A program made the translations under genes and the position numbers. 64,000 nucleotides of DNA from Sphingorhabdus sp. GTDB taxonomy: Bacteria > Pseudomonadota > Alphaproteobacteria > Sphingomonadales > Sphingomonadaceae. The stretch lies in assembly GCF_023910635.1 (NCBI RefSeq), contig NZ_JAAVVZ010000006.1, forward strand, positions 124,001 through 188,000, written 5' to 3'. A model generated the notes under the pieces. It was given only the letters and a program-made list of their open reading frames with translations, did no database searches and had not been told where the DNA came from. Below, one piece after another: positions 52,119-62,300 of the stretch (positions are counted from its first letter, which is position 1; each line of letters starts with the position of its first letter).

Positions 52119-52960
52119 GGTCACATACTCATAAATTGGATTCCCAAAGTGATTGATATCTGATTCAATGCTTTTTCTGGAAGGGAGAAGCTGATGGCAC
52201 GGTTTGATTTGACAGATTTCGAGTGGTTGGTGATCCAGCCTTTGTTGCCGACCAAGGTGCGTGGCGTGAAGCGGGTTGATGATCGGCGGGTTTTGAACGG
52301 GATATTCTGGCGGTTACGCACTGGCGCGCCTTGGGCGGATATTCCGGCGCGATACGGTCCGTATACGACCTGTGTGAACCGGTTCAACCGCTGGCGCAGA
52401 GCCGGTGTGTGGAAGCATATATTGGATGCAGTTTCCGTGGCTTACGAAGGCAATATCCAGATGATCGACTCGTCTTCGATCCGGGTTCATCAACATGGAG
52501 CCAATGGTAAAAAAAAGACCAGCGATCCCGTTGCATGGGTCACTCGCGTGGCGGCCTGACCACCAAGATACATGCACTGGTCGATGCGATGGGCATGCCG
52601 ATCATGCTCAAGCTGACCGAAGGGCAAGCCGCCGATGGTCGCAGTGCAGCAGACATGTTCGATACCGTCGGCAAAGGGGATATCCTGCTCGCCGACCGGG
52701 CTTATGACTCCGATGCGTTGCGCGCCGAAATGGAGGCGCGCGGTGCCAGGGCCAATATCCGCGCCATGCCGCAACGCGTGATCAAACCGGCATTTAGTCA
52801 CTTCCTCTATAAGCAACGCAACCTCGTCGAGCGCTTCTTTAATAAACTCAAGCATTTCAGAGCAGTTGCCACGCGATACGATCAAAGAGACGATAATTAT
52901 CTCGCCTCTGTCCAACTCGCATCAATCCGGATCTGGTTGAGACATAATGAGTCTGTGGCC
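52119..52960 (+). mobile_element. IS5-family insertion sequence (IS427-like group), 842 bp
   Basis: The ends 52119-52134 (GGTCACATACTCATAA) and 52945-52960 (inverse GGCCACAGACTCATTA) match at 13 of 16 bases. TA occurs on both sides (52117-52118 and 52961-52962), fitting a 2-bp target duplication. The element holds a two-frame transposase and looks intact. It lies between the pal terminator and an amidohydrolase gene. Confidence 0.85.
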
Positions 52961-52963
52961 TAG
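52194..52963 (+). CDS. IS5-family transposase, two frames joined by -1 frameshift
   Basis: DDE transposase of about 256 residues made from two frames. Frame one starts ATG (52194), MARFDLTDFEWLVIQPLLP, has LNGIFWRLRTGAPWADIPARYGPYTTCVNRFNRWRRAGVW and the first acid in IQMIDSSSIRVHQHG, and would stop at 52557-52559. Frame two carries GGLTTKIHALVDAMG, the second Asp in LLADRAYDSDALR, and the Glu in RNLVERFFNKLKHFR. A run of eight A (52509-52516) lies where a -1 slip gives GKKKDQRSRCMGHSRGGLTTK, the familiar reading of IS427-group transposases. The TAG stop uses the TA of the target duplication. This is not a broken gene. Confidence 0.88.
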
Positions 52964-53140
52964 TGTGACTTTCCAGCGATAAGCCCCACATTTGCGTGGT
53001 TTTTCGAAACCCAAGTCATTTGGCAAAAGTCGTTCGCGCAACGCTGGGTTCGGGTTATCAAACGCGCGATGCGGGCTTGCGGACACGCGCTAGGCATGAC
53101 AACCTAAACACTATAAGAAAAATATAAGGGGAGCCTATAT

Positions 53141-56100
53141 ATGAAAAATTACATCAAATCCGTCTTGTTGCTGAGCGCGGCGATTCTGCCGACGAGCGCA
53201 TTTGCCCAAGCGCCAGCCGCCGCCGATGACAAGGCCCCCAAATGGGATGTCGCCGCGCCTCCAGGCCTGACCGTGCGTCAGATCAGCATCGACACTGACG
53301 AAGGTTCATGGATGAACCTTGACGTCAGCCCCGATGGCCGCACGATTGCGTTCGATCTGCTTGGCGATATCTATATCATTCCCGTAACCGGCGGCACGCC
53401 AACCCGCATAGCCGAAGGCCTGCCGTTTGAAACACAGCCGCGCTTTTCGCCCGATGGCGCGCGCATTGCCTTTACCTCTGACCGGGGTGGTGGCGACAAT
53501 ATCTGGATCATGAACCGCGACGGTTCGGACAAGAGGCAGTTGAGCAAAGAGGATTTTCGCTTGCTCAATCAACCAAGCTGGAGCCCCGATGGCCGCTTCA
53601 TCGCCGCCAAGAAGCATTTCACCACTGGCCGCTCGCTAGGAACAGGCGAAGTCTGGCTCTACCATGTGTCCGGCGGTGCAGGCGTCTTGTTGGTCAAACG
53701 GCCTAATGAGCAGCACCAGAAGGAATTGGGCGAACCTATCTTTGCGCCCGATGGCCAGCATATCTATTACACGCGCAACATCACCCCCGGCCCCATTTTC
53801 CAATATGCGCAGGATTCCAACGGCCAGGTTTTCGATATTGAAAGCTATGACATCGAAACCGGCAAGACCGAAACTGCGGTAGCTGGTGTCGGCGGATCTG
53901 TCCGCCCAACCCCTTCGCCCGACGGCCAAAAAATCGCCTTTGTCCGCCGCGAGCGGACTCAGTCCAAACTATATGTGAAGGATCTCAGCACGGGCGAAGA
54001 GCGCAAGATTTACGATGCGCTGGATCAAGATGTGCAGGAAACCTGGGCCGTTACGGGCGTCTATCCCAATATGGATTGGTCCCCCGACAGCAAGACCGTC
54101 TATTTCTGGGCAGGCGGCAAGATCCGCAAGGTTGATTGGCCAAGCGGCGCGTCTAGCGTCATCCCGTTCCGCATTTCGGACACGCGCGATATGATTGACC
54201 CGCCGCTGCCTCAAATTGAAGTAGCGCCGACCAGCTTTGAAACCAAAATGCCGCGCAGCCCTGTAACCGCGCCAGATGGCCGGACCGTGCTGTTTGAAAC
54301 CATGGGCAAATTATGGCTAAAGCCCGCAGCAGGGGGCACTGCACGACGCCTGACCTCCTCGGATACCGGTATGGAGGCCTATCCCACTTGGTCGCGCGAC
54401 GGTAAAACCATCGCTTATGTCCATTGGACCGATAAAGGCCTTGGTAACATCCACACCATAAGCGCAAGCGGCGGTACGCCCAAAAAGGCAACGGCGCAGC
54501 CCGGCCATTATGCCCGCCCGCGTTTCTCGCCCGATGGCAAGACGATCGTCTTTGAAAAGCAGGAAGGCGGCGGACTGACCTCGCCCTTGCGATCGGACCA
54601 GTCCGGCATTTACCGGATGCCCGCGATGGGCGGACCGGCAACACGCGTCACCTCGGCAGGAACCACGCCACATTTCGGCACCTCCAACGACCGGATGTTT
54701 TACACAGAGTCTGGCGCGAACAAGCGCATGCTCGTCAGCGTGGATATGAACGGCGAAGCCAAGCGCACCCATGCCAGTGGTGAACTAACGACGATTTACG
54801 AAGTGTCGCCCGATGGCAATAACTTTGCCTTCCGCCAAAATTACGAAGCCTTTGTCATGCCGTTGATGCCGGGCACGCAGGACGTGACCGCGTCGTCATC
54901 GGGCAGTGCGCTTCCCGTCATAAAGGTCAGCAACGGCGGCGCGGATTATATGCATTGGAGCCGCAATGGCGACGCCTTGCATTGGGCAATTGGGCCGATG
55001 CTTTACGCGGCGCAGACCAATGCTTTCTATCCCAATGGGCCGCTGGCCAAGGATGCTAAGCCCGTTAAATTTGCCCCGCCGAAGCAAGGCGTATCGCTGT
55101 CCATGACGGTCAACTCGGACCGCCCAAGCGGCGTTGTCGCCTTCACGGGCGCACGCGTTGTCACCATGGCGGACAAGAGCGGCGGGATTATCGACAATGC
55201 CGTGATCCTGGTCGAGAATGACCGGATTAAGGCCGTTGGCAAAATGGGCGACTTTGCCATTCCTGCTGGCGCAAAGACCGTTGACGTTGCTGGTAAGACG
55301 ATCATTCCTGGCCTTGTCGATGCGCATGCCCATGGCCCTTATGGCGTGGACGAAATGACCCCGCAGCAAAATTGGGTGAATATGCTCAACCTCGCAATGG
55401 GTGTTACCACGCGCCATGACCCGTCAAGCAGCGCAGCCACCGTGTTCCCGGCGTTGGAGATGCAGCGGGCTGGCCTGTTGCTTGGGCCACGCTCCTTCTC
55501 GACAGGCGAGATCGTTTATGGGGCCAAGGCCGCGGACGTCTACGCCGAAATCAACGGCCTAGATGATGCGCTGGCGCATGTTCGCCGGTTGAAAGCGCAA
55601 GGCGCGCATAGCGTCAAAAACTACAACCAGCCGCGCCGTGAACAGCGCCAGCAAGTGGTGGCCGCCGCGCTTCAGGAGAATATGCGCTCGGTCGCCGAAG
55701 GGGGTTCGCTGTTCGGTATGGACATGAACCTGATCGCCGATGGCAACACCACGCTTGAGCATAATATCCCGCTCGACATCTTCTACGATGATGTGCTGCA
55801 ATTCTACTCCAAGTCGAAGGTGGGTTATACGCCCACGCTTGTGGTGACCTATGGCGGGCCAGCGGGCGACCCTTATTGGCGGTCGCACACCGATGTGTTC
55901 CGGCATCCGTTAATGGCGAAGCATTATCCGCCGACCGAGCTTGCGGCCAATAATGCCCGCCGCGAAATTGCGCCGGAAGAGGATTATGTCGACGACAACA
56001 GCGCGCGTGAGGCACATAAGCTTGCCAAGCTGGGCGTCCCTGTTTCCATCGGCGCGCATGGCCAAGAAGCCGGCATCGCCGCGCATTGGGAGCTTTGGTC

Positions 56101-56368
56101 CTTCGTCCGTGGCGGCATGTCACCTATTGAGGCGCTCGCCGCTGGCACGATCGAGTCCGCACGTTCGCTGGGCTATGACAAGGATGTGGGCTCCATCACG
56201 GCAGGCAAGCTTGCCGACCTCGTCATCCTTGATGCCGACCCAAGCGTTGACATCCGCAATTCGGATAAGGTCGCAAAGGTCATGATCGGTGGCCGTCTAT
56301 ATGACGCAGCCACGTTGAATGAAGAAGTCACCGGAACGCGCAAGCGCATGCCTTATTATTGGGAATGA
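53141..56368 (+). CDS. Exported beta-propeller (TolB/PD40-like) amidohydrolase
   Basis: A 1075-residue secreted protein. A signal peptide (MKNYIKSVLLLSAAILPTSAFAQ) is followed by about 620 residues of WD40/PD40-type blades (NLDVSPDGRTIAFDLLGDIYIIP, PRFSPDGARIAFTSDRGG, PSWSPDGRFIAAKKH, PTWSRDGKTIAYVHW). From about residue 665 comes an amidohydrolase domain: ARVVTMADKSGGIIDNAVILVENDRIKAVG, the metal-binding IPGLVDAHAHGPYG, YNQPRREQRQQVVAAA, VSIGAHGQEAG and the C-terminal GKLADLVILDADPSVDIRNS. It may be a periplasmic peptidase or dipeptidase; substrate unknown. The IS element ends 180 bp upstream and could disturb its promoter. Confidence 0.9.
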   Translation: MKNYIKSVLLLSAAILPTSAFAQAPAAADDKAPKWDVAAPPGLTVRQISIDTDEGSWMNLDVSPDGRTIAFDLLGDIYIIPVTGGTPTRIAEGLPFETQPRFSPDGARIAFTSDRGGGDNIWIMNRDGSDKRQLSKEDFRLLNQPSWSPDGRFIAAKKHFTTGRSLGTGEVWLYHVSGGAGVLLVKRPNEQHQKELGEPIFAPDGQHIYYTRNITPGPIFQYAQDSNGQVFDIESYDIETGKTETAVAGVGGSVRPTPSPDGQKIAFVRRERTQSKLYVKDLSTGEERKIYDALDQDVQETWAVTGVYPNMDWSPDSKTVYFWAGGKIRKVDWPSGASSVIPFRISDTRDMIDPPLPQIEVAPTSFETKMPRSPVTAPDGRTVLFETMGKLWLKPAAGGTARRLTSSDTGMEAYPTWSRDGKTIAYVHWTDKGLGNIHTISASGGTPKKATAQPGHYARPRFSPDGKTIVFEKQEGGGLTSPLRSDQSGIYRMPAMGGPATRVTSAGTTPHFGTSNDRMFYTESGANKRMLVSVDMNGEAKRTHASGELTTIYEVSPDGNNFAFRQNYEAFVMPLMPGTQDVTASSSGSALPVIKVSNGGADYMHWSRNGDALHWAIGPMLYAAQTNAFYPNGPLAKDAKPVKFAPPKQGVSLSMTVNSDRPSGVVAFTGARVVTMADKSGGIIDNAVILVENDRIKAVGKMGDFAIPAGAKTVDVAGKTIIPGLVDAHAHGPYGVDEMTPQQNWVNMLNLAMGVTTRHDPSSSAATVFPALEMQRAGLLLGPRSFSTGEIVYGAKAADVYAEINGLDDALAHVRRLKAQGAHSVKNYNQPRREQRQQVVAAALQENMRSVAEGGSLFGMDMNLIADGNTTLEHNIPLDIFYDDVLQFYSKSKVGYTPTLVVTYGGPAGDPYWRSHTDVFRHPLMAKHYPPTELAANNARREIAPEEDYVDDNSAREAHKLAKLGVPVSIGAHGQEAGIAAHWELWSFVRGGMSPIEALAAGTIESARSLGYDKDVGSITAGKLADLVILDADPSVDIRNSDKVAKVMIGGRLYDAATLNEEVTGTRKRMPYYWE

Positions 56369-56543
56369 GCTTCGCCCGACGCGCATGGTTTTCTGGCCCG
56401 GGTGCATATCCCGGGCTGGAAAATGGTGCGGACATCGGGTCGGAAGTGGCTGGGTCAAGCGCCGCATTTTCGGCCAAAGCCTTTTCAGCCCCGGGCACTT
56501 TCGCACTTCTCGAATGACACAGAAGTGCTGATGCCCACCTTAT

Positions 56544-56915
56544 CTAGCTAGCGGGGTTGAGCCGTCGTTCCGCCAAGGAACGGACACTTGCCTTCCATTC
56601 AGAAGACATGCAATCGAGCAACTGTTTACGCTTCTTGAATCCACCGATAGAACATGTCGCAACCACTTTGCAGGGTAATGCATCGATATCTGGGTCACCG
56701 CTTGGTTTAGTGATTTCACATTTCTTGACTTCACCTTTTTTCGTAACTTTGAAATCAAATTTAACTGCGGACAATTTCTTACCGATTACCACGATTTCAT
56801 CTTGGATATCTTCAGAACCCGACTGCTGTGCATAGGCACCGTCAACCGAGATCGAATTTGAGAAAATAAAAGAAGCGGCAATTACGAGAATCGCGAACTT
56901 GCGGTTTGATCGCAT
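56544..56915 (-). CDS. Small exported Cys-containing protein
   Basis: A 123-residue protein I cannot name. It has a signal peptide (RKFAILVIAASFIFSNSISVDGAYAQQ), then DEIVVIGKKLSAVKFDFKVTKKGEVKKCEITKPSGDPDIDALPCKVVATC, with four or five cysteines that could form disulfides. The DEIVVIGK start and CEITKPSGD...DALPC look like a sphingomonad family of secreted hypothetical proteins I remember, and there is a faint likeness to TonB C-terminal strands. The region is more AT-rich to the eye than its neighbours. It is convergent with the amidohydrolase gene. Confidence 0.65.
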   Translation of the reverse strand: MRSNRKFAILVIAASFIFSNSISVDGAYAQQSGSEDIQDEIVVIGKKLSAVKFDFKVTKKGEVKKCEITKPSGDPDIDALPCKVVATCSIGGFKKRKQLLDCMSSEWKASVRSLAERRLNPAS

Positions 56916-57101
56916 AATAACAATCCTTTAGGTCTAGGAAGCGCTATAAATCCGTTATCGTATGAAACGTCTGCAATCAAGCACATGTCCTTTTCTTGGG
57001 AATAAGATTCGTCCGACGCGCAGGCGGGTCGCTATGTGACGATATGCCAAATCATTTCAGGAGAAAAAAGCAGACTCCACATTGCTGCAAAATGCAGTAT
57101 A

Positions 57102-57116
57102 GAACAAAACATGAAC
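57102..57116 (+). promoter_or_regulatory. LexA (SOS) box of the imuA-imuB-dnaE2 cassette
   Basis: GAAC (57102-57105), seven bases, GAAC (57113-57116): the alphaproteobacterial LexA operator GAAC-N7-GAAC/GTTC-N7-GTTC in direct-repeat form. It overlaps the proposed imuA start codon at 57111, so the true start or promoter layout is not settled. Confidence 0.8.
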
Positions 57117-57896
57117 ATAAAGGCGATTCTACCAAAAGCGGCTTTTCCTTCTGTGCATACTGCATGGAAGCAATATCAGCCGAATGCATCGCCCCCCTTA
57201 TTGCCCATCGGCGCGCCCCAAGTCGACGAACGCTTGCGCGGCGGCATAGTCCAAGCCGGGCTGCATGAATTTTTTGGCGGGGCAAAGGCCGACTCTTATG
57301 CCGCCGCCGCATTTGCGCTGTTGCTGGCATGGCGCTTGCCGGAGAATGACGCAGGGATCTTCTGGATAACAGGCGACAAGGAACGTCAGACGTCGGGCCG
57401 GCTATACCCGCTTGGGCTATCGGCCATGGGCGGCAATCCATCGCGGATATTGCTGGTCCAAACCGCAGATTTGCGTGACGCCCTTCGGGCAGCAGCCGAC
57501 ACTATCCGGTCAAAGGCGGCGCGCGCGGTCATATTGGAAACGCATGGCAATGCGCGTTTGGTGGACCTGACATCGACGCGGCGCTTGGCGCTCGCTGCGG
57601 CGGAAAGTGGCGTATTGGCATTGCTGGTGCGCGGCGATGCTGTGCCGATGCCCAGCGCGGCCAGCACACGCTGGCAGATATGTTCTGCGCCATCGGTGCC
57701 ATATCCGGGCAATGCGCCCGGCCTTCCAACCTTTGACCTCCGCCTTCTGCGCCATCGCGGTGGCACAGCGCCCTTTGCGGCAAGAGTAACCTGGGACCAT
57801 GCAACACGAAGCTTTTTTGACACGCCGCTATCTGGCGGTCTTTCTGCCGCTGTTACCGACGCAGAGGCTGATCCGCAGCAAAGGTTCCGCGCCTGA
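57111..57896 (+). CDS. imuA: ImuA, SOS mutagenesis accessory protein (RecA-like)
   Basis: A 261-residue protein of the ImuA family that works with ImuB and DnaE2 in damage-induced mutagenesis. After a short N-terminus it has PLLPIGAPQVDERLRGGIVQAGLHEFFGGAKADSYAAAAFALLLAWRLP, the RecA/SulA-like core start, then FWITGDKERQTSGRLYPLGLSAMGGNPSRILLVQT and RAVILETHGNARLVDLTSTRRLALAAAESGVLALLVRG. The ATG at 57111 is the first reasonable Met but has no ribosome site and sits inside the LexA box; GTG 57153 is an alternative. A longer frame from GTG 57036 is less likely. imuB begins 98 bp before its stop. Confidence 0.85.
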   Translation: MNIKAILPKAAFPSVHTAWKQYQPNASPPLLPIGAPQVDERLRGGIVQAGLHEFFGGAKADSYAAAAFALLLAWRLPENDAGIFWITGDKERQTSGRLYPLGLSAMGGNPSRILLVQTADLRDALRAAADTIRSKAARAVILETHGNARLVDLTSTRRLALAAAESGVLALLVRGDAVPMPSAASTRWQICSAPSVPYPGNAPGLPTFDLRLLRHRGGTAPFAARVTWDHATRSFFDTPLSGGLSAAVTDAEADPQQRFRA

Positions 57897-59334
57897 TACG
57901 CCCTTTGCGATGGTCGAAAAGCAGCGCGGGGCGATGCGGTTGGCGGCCTGCGATACAGCGGCGCTTGCGCTTGGCTTAAGCGCGGGCATGGCACTGGCCG
58001 ATGCGCGTGCGCGCGTGCCTGAACTTGCGGTATTTGACCATGACCCGGCGGCGGACATCGCATTGCTTGGCTGGCTGGCGGACGGGTGCGAACGGTATAG
58101 CCCGGCCTGCATGCTTGACCCACCGCAAGGGCTGTTGATCGACATCACGGGCTGCACCTATCTCTTTGGCGATGATGAGGCGCGCTTGGCCAAGGACCTG
58201 AAGCAACGCTTGCGCCGCCATGGTCTTACGGGCCGGATTGCCTTGGGCGCAACTCCCGACAGCGCGCGGGCCAAGGCACTTTATGCCAAATCGGCGATTC
58301 ACGCTTTGCCCGTTGAGGCATTGGACGCAGGAGACAAGGTGCATCAGGCACTGCGCCGTGCTGGCCTGAAGACATTGAAGGACTTGGCCTGCCGCCCGCG
58401 CAAGCCTTTTGCCGCCCGCTTTGGCAAGGCGACCGTCGTCAAACTGGCGCGCCTGCTGGAGGAAGAGGATGCGCGCATCACCCCGCGCCGCCATGTGCCC
58501 ATTATCACCATCACGCAGAATTTTGCCGAGCCTGTTTCGCGCACCAATGATGTCCTCGACACCATCGCAACGCTGACGGGCAAAGCCGCTGCGCAGTTGA
58601 ATGACCGCAGCCAAGGTGGCCGCCGGTTTGAGGTCAGCCTGTTTCGAAGCGATGGCCATGTCGCGCGGCTGGCGGTTGATACTGGCGCGCCGACACGGGA
58701 TTCCGCCTTGTTAATGCGGTTGATCCGCGAACGCATTGACACGCTGTCCGACCCGCTTGACCCCGGTTTTGGTTATGACCTCATCCAAATCAGCGTGCCG
58801 ACGGCGGATATTTTGTTGCCATCGCAGGCCGGGTTGGAAACGAGGGTCGACCGGTCGGCGCAAACCGCAGCATTGATTGACCGGCTAAGCGTTCGGCTGG
58901 GCAGCGACCGCGTGCGCTATTTTGCAGAACGCAACAGCCATATCCCCGAACGCGCCGTCGTCGAATGCGCCGCGCAATCGGGCCAGCCGCAAAAGGATTG
59001 GCCGCAAGCAACTGAGGCCGAACCGCCCATGCGCCCCTTTCGCTTGTTCGAAACACCGCAACGGGTGGAGTCGCTGGCCTCCATCCCCGATGGCCCGCCG
59101 CGCCAGTTTCGTTGGCGCAAAAACCTGCATCATATCGTCGCCTATGAAGGCCCCGAACGCATTGCCGCCGAATGGTGGCGGCGCAAGGCGGGGCATGAAC
59201 AGGGCAAGGGCGGCCCAACGCGCGATTATTACCGTGTGGAGGACAGCGAGGGGCGGCGTTTCTGGCTGTTCCGCCATGGCCTGTATTCCGAAACCGATGC
59301 GCCGATCTGGTATCTGCACGGGCTGTTCGCATGA
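57799..59334 (+). CDS. imuB: ImuB, Y-family polymerase-like protein
   Basis: A 511-residue Y-family DNA polymerase homologue that tethers DnaE2 to the sliding clamp; family members lack catalytic activity. It reads RRYLAVFLPLLPTQRLIRSKG, GLSAGMALADARARVPELAVFDHDPAAD, a palm LIDITGCTYLFGDDEARLAKDLKQRLRRHGLTG, then the HhH segment LKTLKDLACRPRKPFAARFG. The acid pairs needed for catalysis in true Y polymerases are not clearly kept. The long overlap with imuA means the start could be later (TTG near 57817). Its stop forms ATGA with dnaE2. Confidence 0.92.
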   Translation: MQHEAFLTRRYLAVFLPLLPTQRLIRSKGSAPDTPFAMVEKQRGAMRLAACDTAALALGLSAGMALADARARVPELAVFDHDPAADIALLGWLADGCERYSPACMLDPPQGLLIDITGCTYLFGDDEARLAKDLKQRLRRHGLTGRIALGATPDSARAKALYAKSAIHALPVEALDAGDKVHQALRRAGLKTLKDLACRPRKPFAARFGKATVVKLARLLEEEDARITPRRHVPIITITQNFAEPVSRTNDVLDTIATLTGKAAAQLNDRSQGGRRFEVSLFRSDGHVARLAVDTGAPTRDSALLMRLIRERIDTLSDPLDPGFGYDLIQISVPTADILLPSQAGLETRVDRSAQTAALIDRLSVRLGSDRVRYFAERNSHIPERAVVECAAQSGQPQKDWPQATEAEPPMRPFRLFETPQRVESLASIPDGPPRQFRWRKNLHHIVAYEGPERIAAEWWRRKAGHEQGKGGPTRDYYRVEDSEGRRFWLFRHGLYSETDAPIWYLHGLFA

Positions 59335-62300
59335 CGCCGTGCTTTGTCTATGCAGAGCTGGTCGCGGCGACCAATTACTCTTTCTTGCGCGGTGCATCAC
59401 ATCCCGCCGATATGGTGTTGCAGGCCGCCGCGCTTGGCTTGAACGCCATTGGCATAGCCGACCGGAACAGCGTGGCTGGCGTCGTGCGCGCATGGGTCGC
59501 GGTCAAAAAGGCGAAGGCCAAAAATGTGCTTCCGGAGGGCTTCCGGTTGGTCACGGGCAGCCGCTTGGTCTTTGCCGATGGCACGCCCGATATTGTTGTC
59601 TATCCCAAAAACCGCACAGGATGGGGGCGGCTGACCCGATTGCTGACGGTCGGCAATATGCGTGCCAACAAGGGCGGGTGCATATTACACTTCGATGATC
59701 TGGCGGGATATTTGGAGGATTTGCTGCTCATCATATTGCCGCAGTCGACCGCTGAAGAAACCAACCCGCACAAAAAACCCGTCGCATATAGCCACGCCGA
59801 TGGCGACGAGAAATTGCGTCTGGTGGAAACCACACCCGCCGATTTGGACGCGGTAATGCGCCGACTGCAAAAGCTTGCGCCGGACAGGGTCTGGCTTGGC
59901 ATAATGATGCATGGGCGGGGCAAGGACCAACGCAGGCTTGAGGAACAGCGCGCCTTGGCCAAGCAATGCGGGGTACCGATCCTAGCAGTCAACGACGCGC
60001 TCTATGCCGATGCCGCCGCACGGCCGCTGCATGATGTGCTGACCGCGATCCGCTTGGGCGTGTCGGTGGATCAGGCTGGAACGCGGCTGGAGGTTAATGC
60101 CGAACGCTATTTGAAATCGCCTGCTGACATGACGCGGCTGTTCGCCCAAGCCCCCGAAGCGATTGCGGAGAGCCAAAAGCTGCTCGACCAGATCACATTT
60201 GACCTAAGCCAGTTGAAATATGAATATCCCAATGAACCGGTGCCGGACGGGTGGGAACCGCAGGACTGGCTGGAACATCTGGTCCGCAGCGAAGCCGAAC
60301 GGCGGCACCCCGATGGCCTGCCCCCCAAATGGGTCCGCGCGCTGGATGAAGAATTCCATTTGGTGCGCCAGAAAAATTACGCCTGCTATTTCCTGACGGT
60401 CCATGACATTGTCCAGTTTGCCCGGTCGCAAGACCCGCCGATCTTATGCCAAGGCCGGGGCTCTGCTGCAAACTCAGTGATTTGCTACTTATTGGGCATT
60501 ACGTCGGTTGACCCTGTGGCCAACAATCTTTTGTTCTCGCGCTTTCTGTCCGAAGAACGTGACGAACCACCCGATATCGACGTCGATTTCGAACATGAAC
60601 GGCGCGAGGAGGTGATGCAATATGTCTATCGTCGGTTTAAGCGGCACCGCGCGGGCATTGCCGCCACGGTCATCCATTATCGCCCGCGCAGCACCGTGCG
60701 TGAGGTGGGAAAGGCCATTGGCCTGACCGAAGACGTCACTGCGCGGTTGGCGGGCACCGTCTGGGGCAGCTTTGGCCGGGACTTGCCCGAGGCGCGCTTG
60801 ATTGAGGCCGGGTTTGACCCCGACAACCCGCAGATCGCCCGACTACATGCCTTTGTCGGCCAATTGCTCGATTTCCCGCGCCATTTGTCGCAGCATGTCG
60901 GCGGCTATGTCCTGACCGAAAACCGGCTGGATGAAACCGTGCCGATCCACAATGGCGCGATGGCGGACCGGACCTTCATTGAATGGGACAAGGACGATAT
61001 CGACGCGCTGAACCTGTTGAAGGTTGATATCTTGGCATTGGGTATGCTGACCTGCATCCGCAAAAGTTTCGAAATGTTGCGGCAGACAGGCGGCGGGGAT
61101 TATAGCTTGGACAGCGTCCCAGCCGAGGACCCAGCGGTCTATGCCATGCTGCAAAAGGGCGACAGCATCGGCACATTCCAGGTCGAAAGCCGTGCGCAAA
61201 TCAACATGCTGCCCCGCTTGAAGCCCAAAAAGTTTTACGACCTCGTCATCCAGATCGCGATTGTTCGCCCCGGCCCGATTGAGGGCGACATGGTCCACCC
61301 GTATTTGCGGCGGCGCAACGGGGAGGAGAAGGTCGAATATCCCTCCCCCGCGCCGCCGCATGACCCCAATGAGCTGCACGATATTTTATACCGCACGTTT
61401 GGCGTCCCGTTGTTTCAGGAACAGGCGATGAAACTGGCGATGGTCGCCGCCGCGTTTACGCCGGATGAAGCCAATGGCCTGCGCCGCGCAATGGCGACCT
61501 TCCGCAATTCGGGCACCATGCCGCAATATAAGGACAAGATGATCAACGGCATGGTGCAGCGCGGGTATCAGCAGGATTTTGCCGAACGCTGTTACAAACA
61601 GATTGAGGGCTTTGGCAGCTATGGTTTTCCCGAAAGCCATGCACAGGCCTTTGCCCATTTGGTTTATATTTCATCATGGCTGAAATGCCATCATCCGGCG
61701 ATTTTTACCGCCGCCTTGCTCAATTCGCAGCCCATGGGTTTTTACGCGCCAGCACAGCTTGTGCAGGATGCGCGGCAGCACAAGGTCGATGTCCGCACCA
61801 TTGATGTGAATTTCAGCAATTGGGATAATGCTATTGAGGCGGGCGCCTTGCGGCTTGGCTTTCGGCAGATTGGTGGGTTTCAGCAAGATTGGGCTTTGGC
61901 GATTGAGGCCGTGCGGCCCTTTGCTTCGTTGGAGGAGCTGGCACGCAAGGCGAAGTTACCACCGCGTGCCTTGCACTTGCTGGCGGATGCCGATGCCTTG
62001 CGCTCGCTTGGCCTTGACCGGCGTGAGGCTGGGTGGGAGGCGCGGCGGACGCCATCGGATGAGCTGCCCTTATTTGCAGCGGCAGATGCGCGGGAACTGG
62101 CGCAGGAGGCGGAAATCGCCTTGCCTATCATGCCCGTCAGCGAACATGTCGCCGCCGATTATCACATGACGCGATTGTCGCTGAAGGGGCACCCGATGGA
62201 GTTTCTGCGCGACCTGTTTGCTGCCGAGGGCATATTGACCTGCGCGCAGACCGATGCGGCGAAGCATGGCACGCGCGTTAAAACCGCCGGTGTTGTCCTA

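Noticed and set aside
52194-52559. Transposase as a pseudogene with a premature stop
   Set aside because: The eight-A run and the in-frame continuation after a -1 slip match programmed frameshifting, so I treat it as functional.
57036-57268. Earlier imuA start at GTG 57036 and an overlapping 90-codon frame at 56996
   Set aside because: They would extend across the LexA box and have no family sequence.
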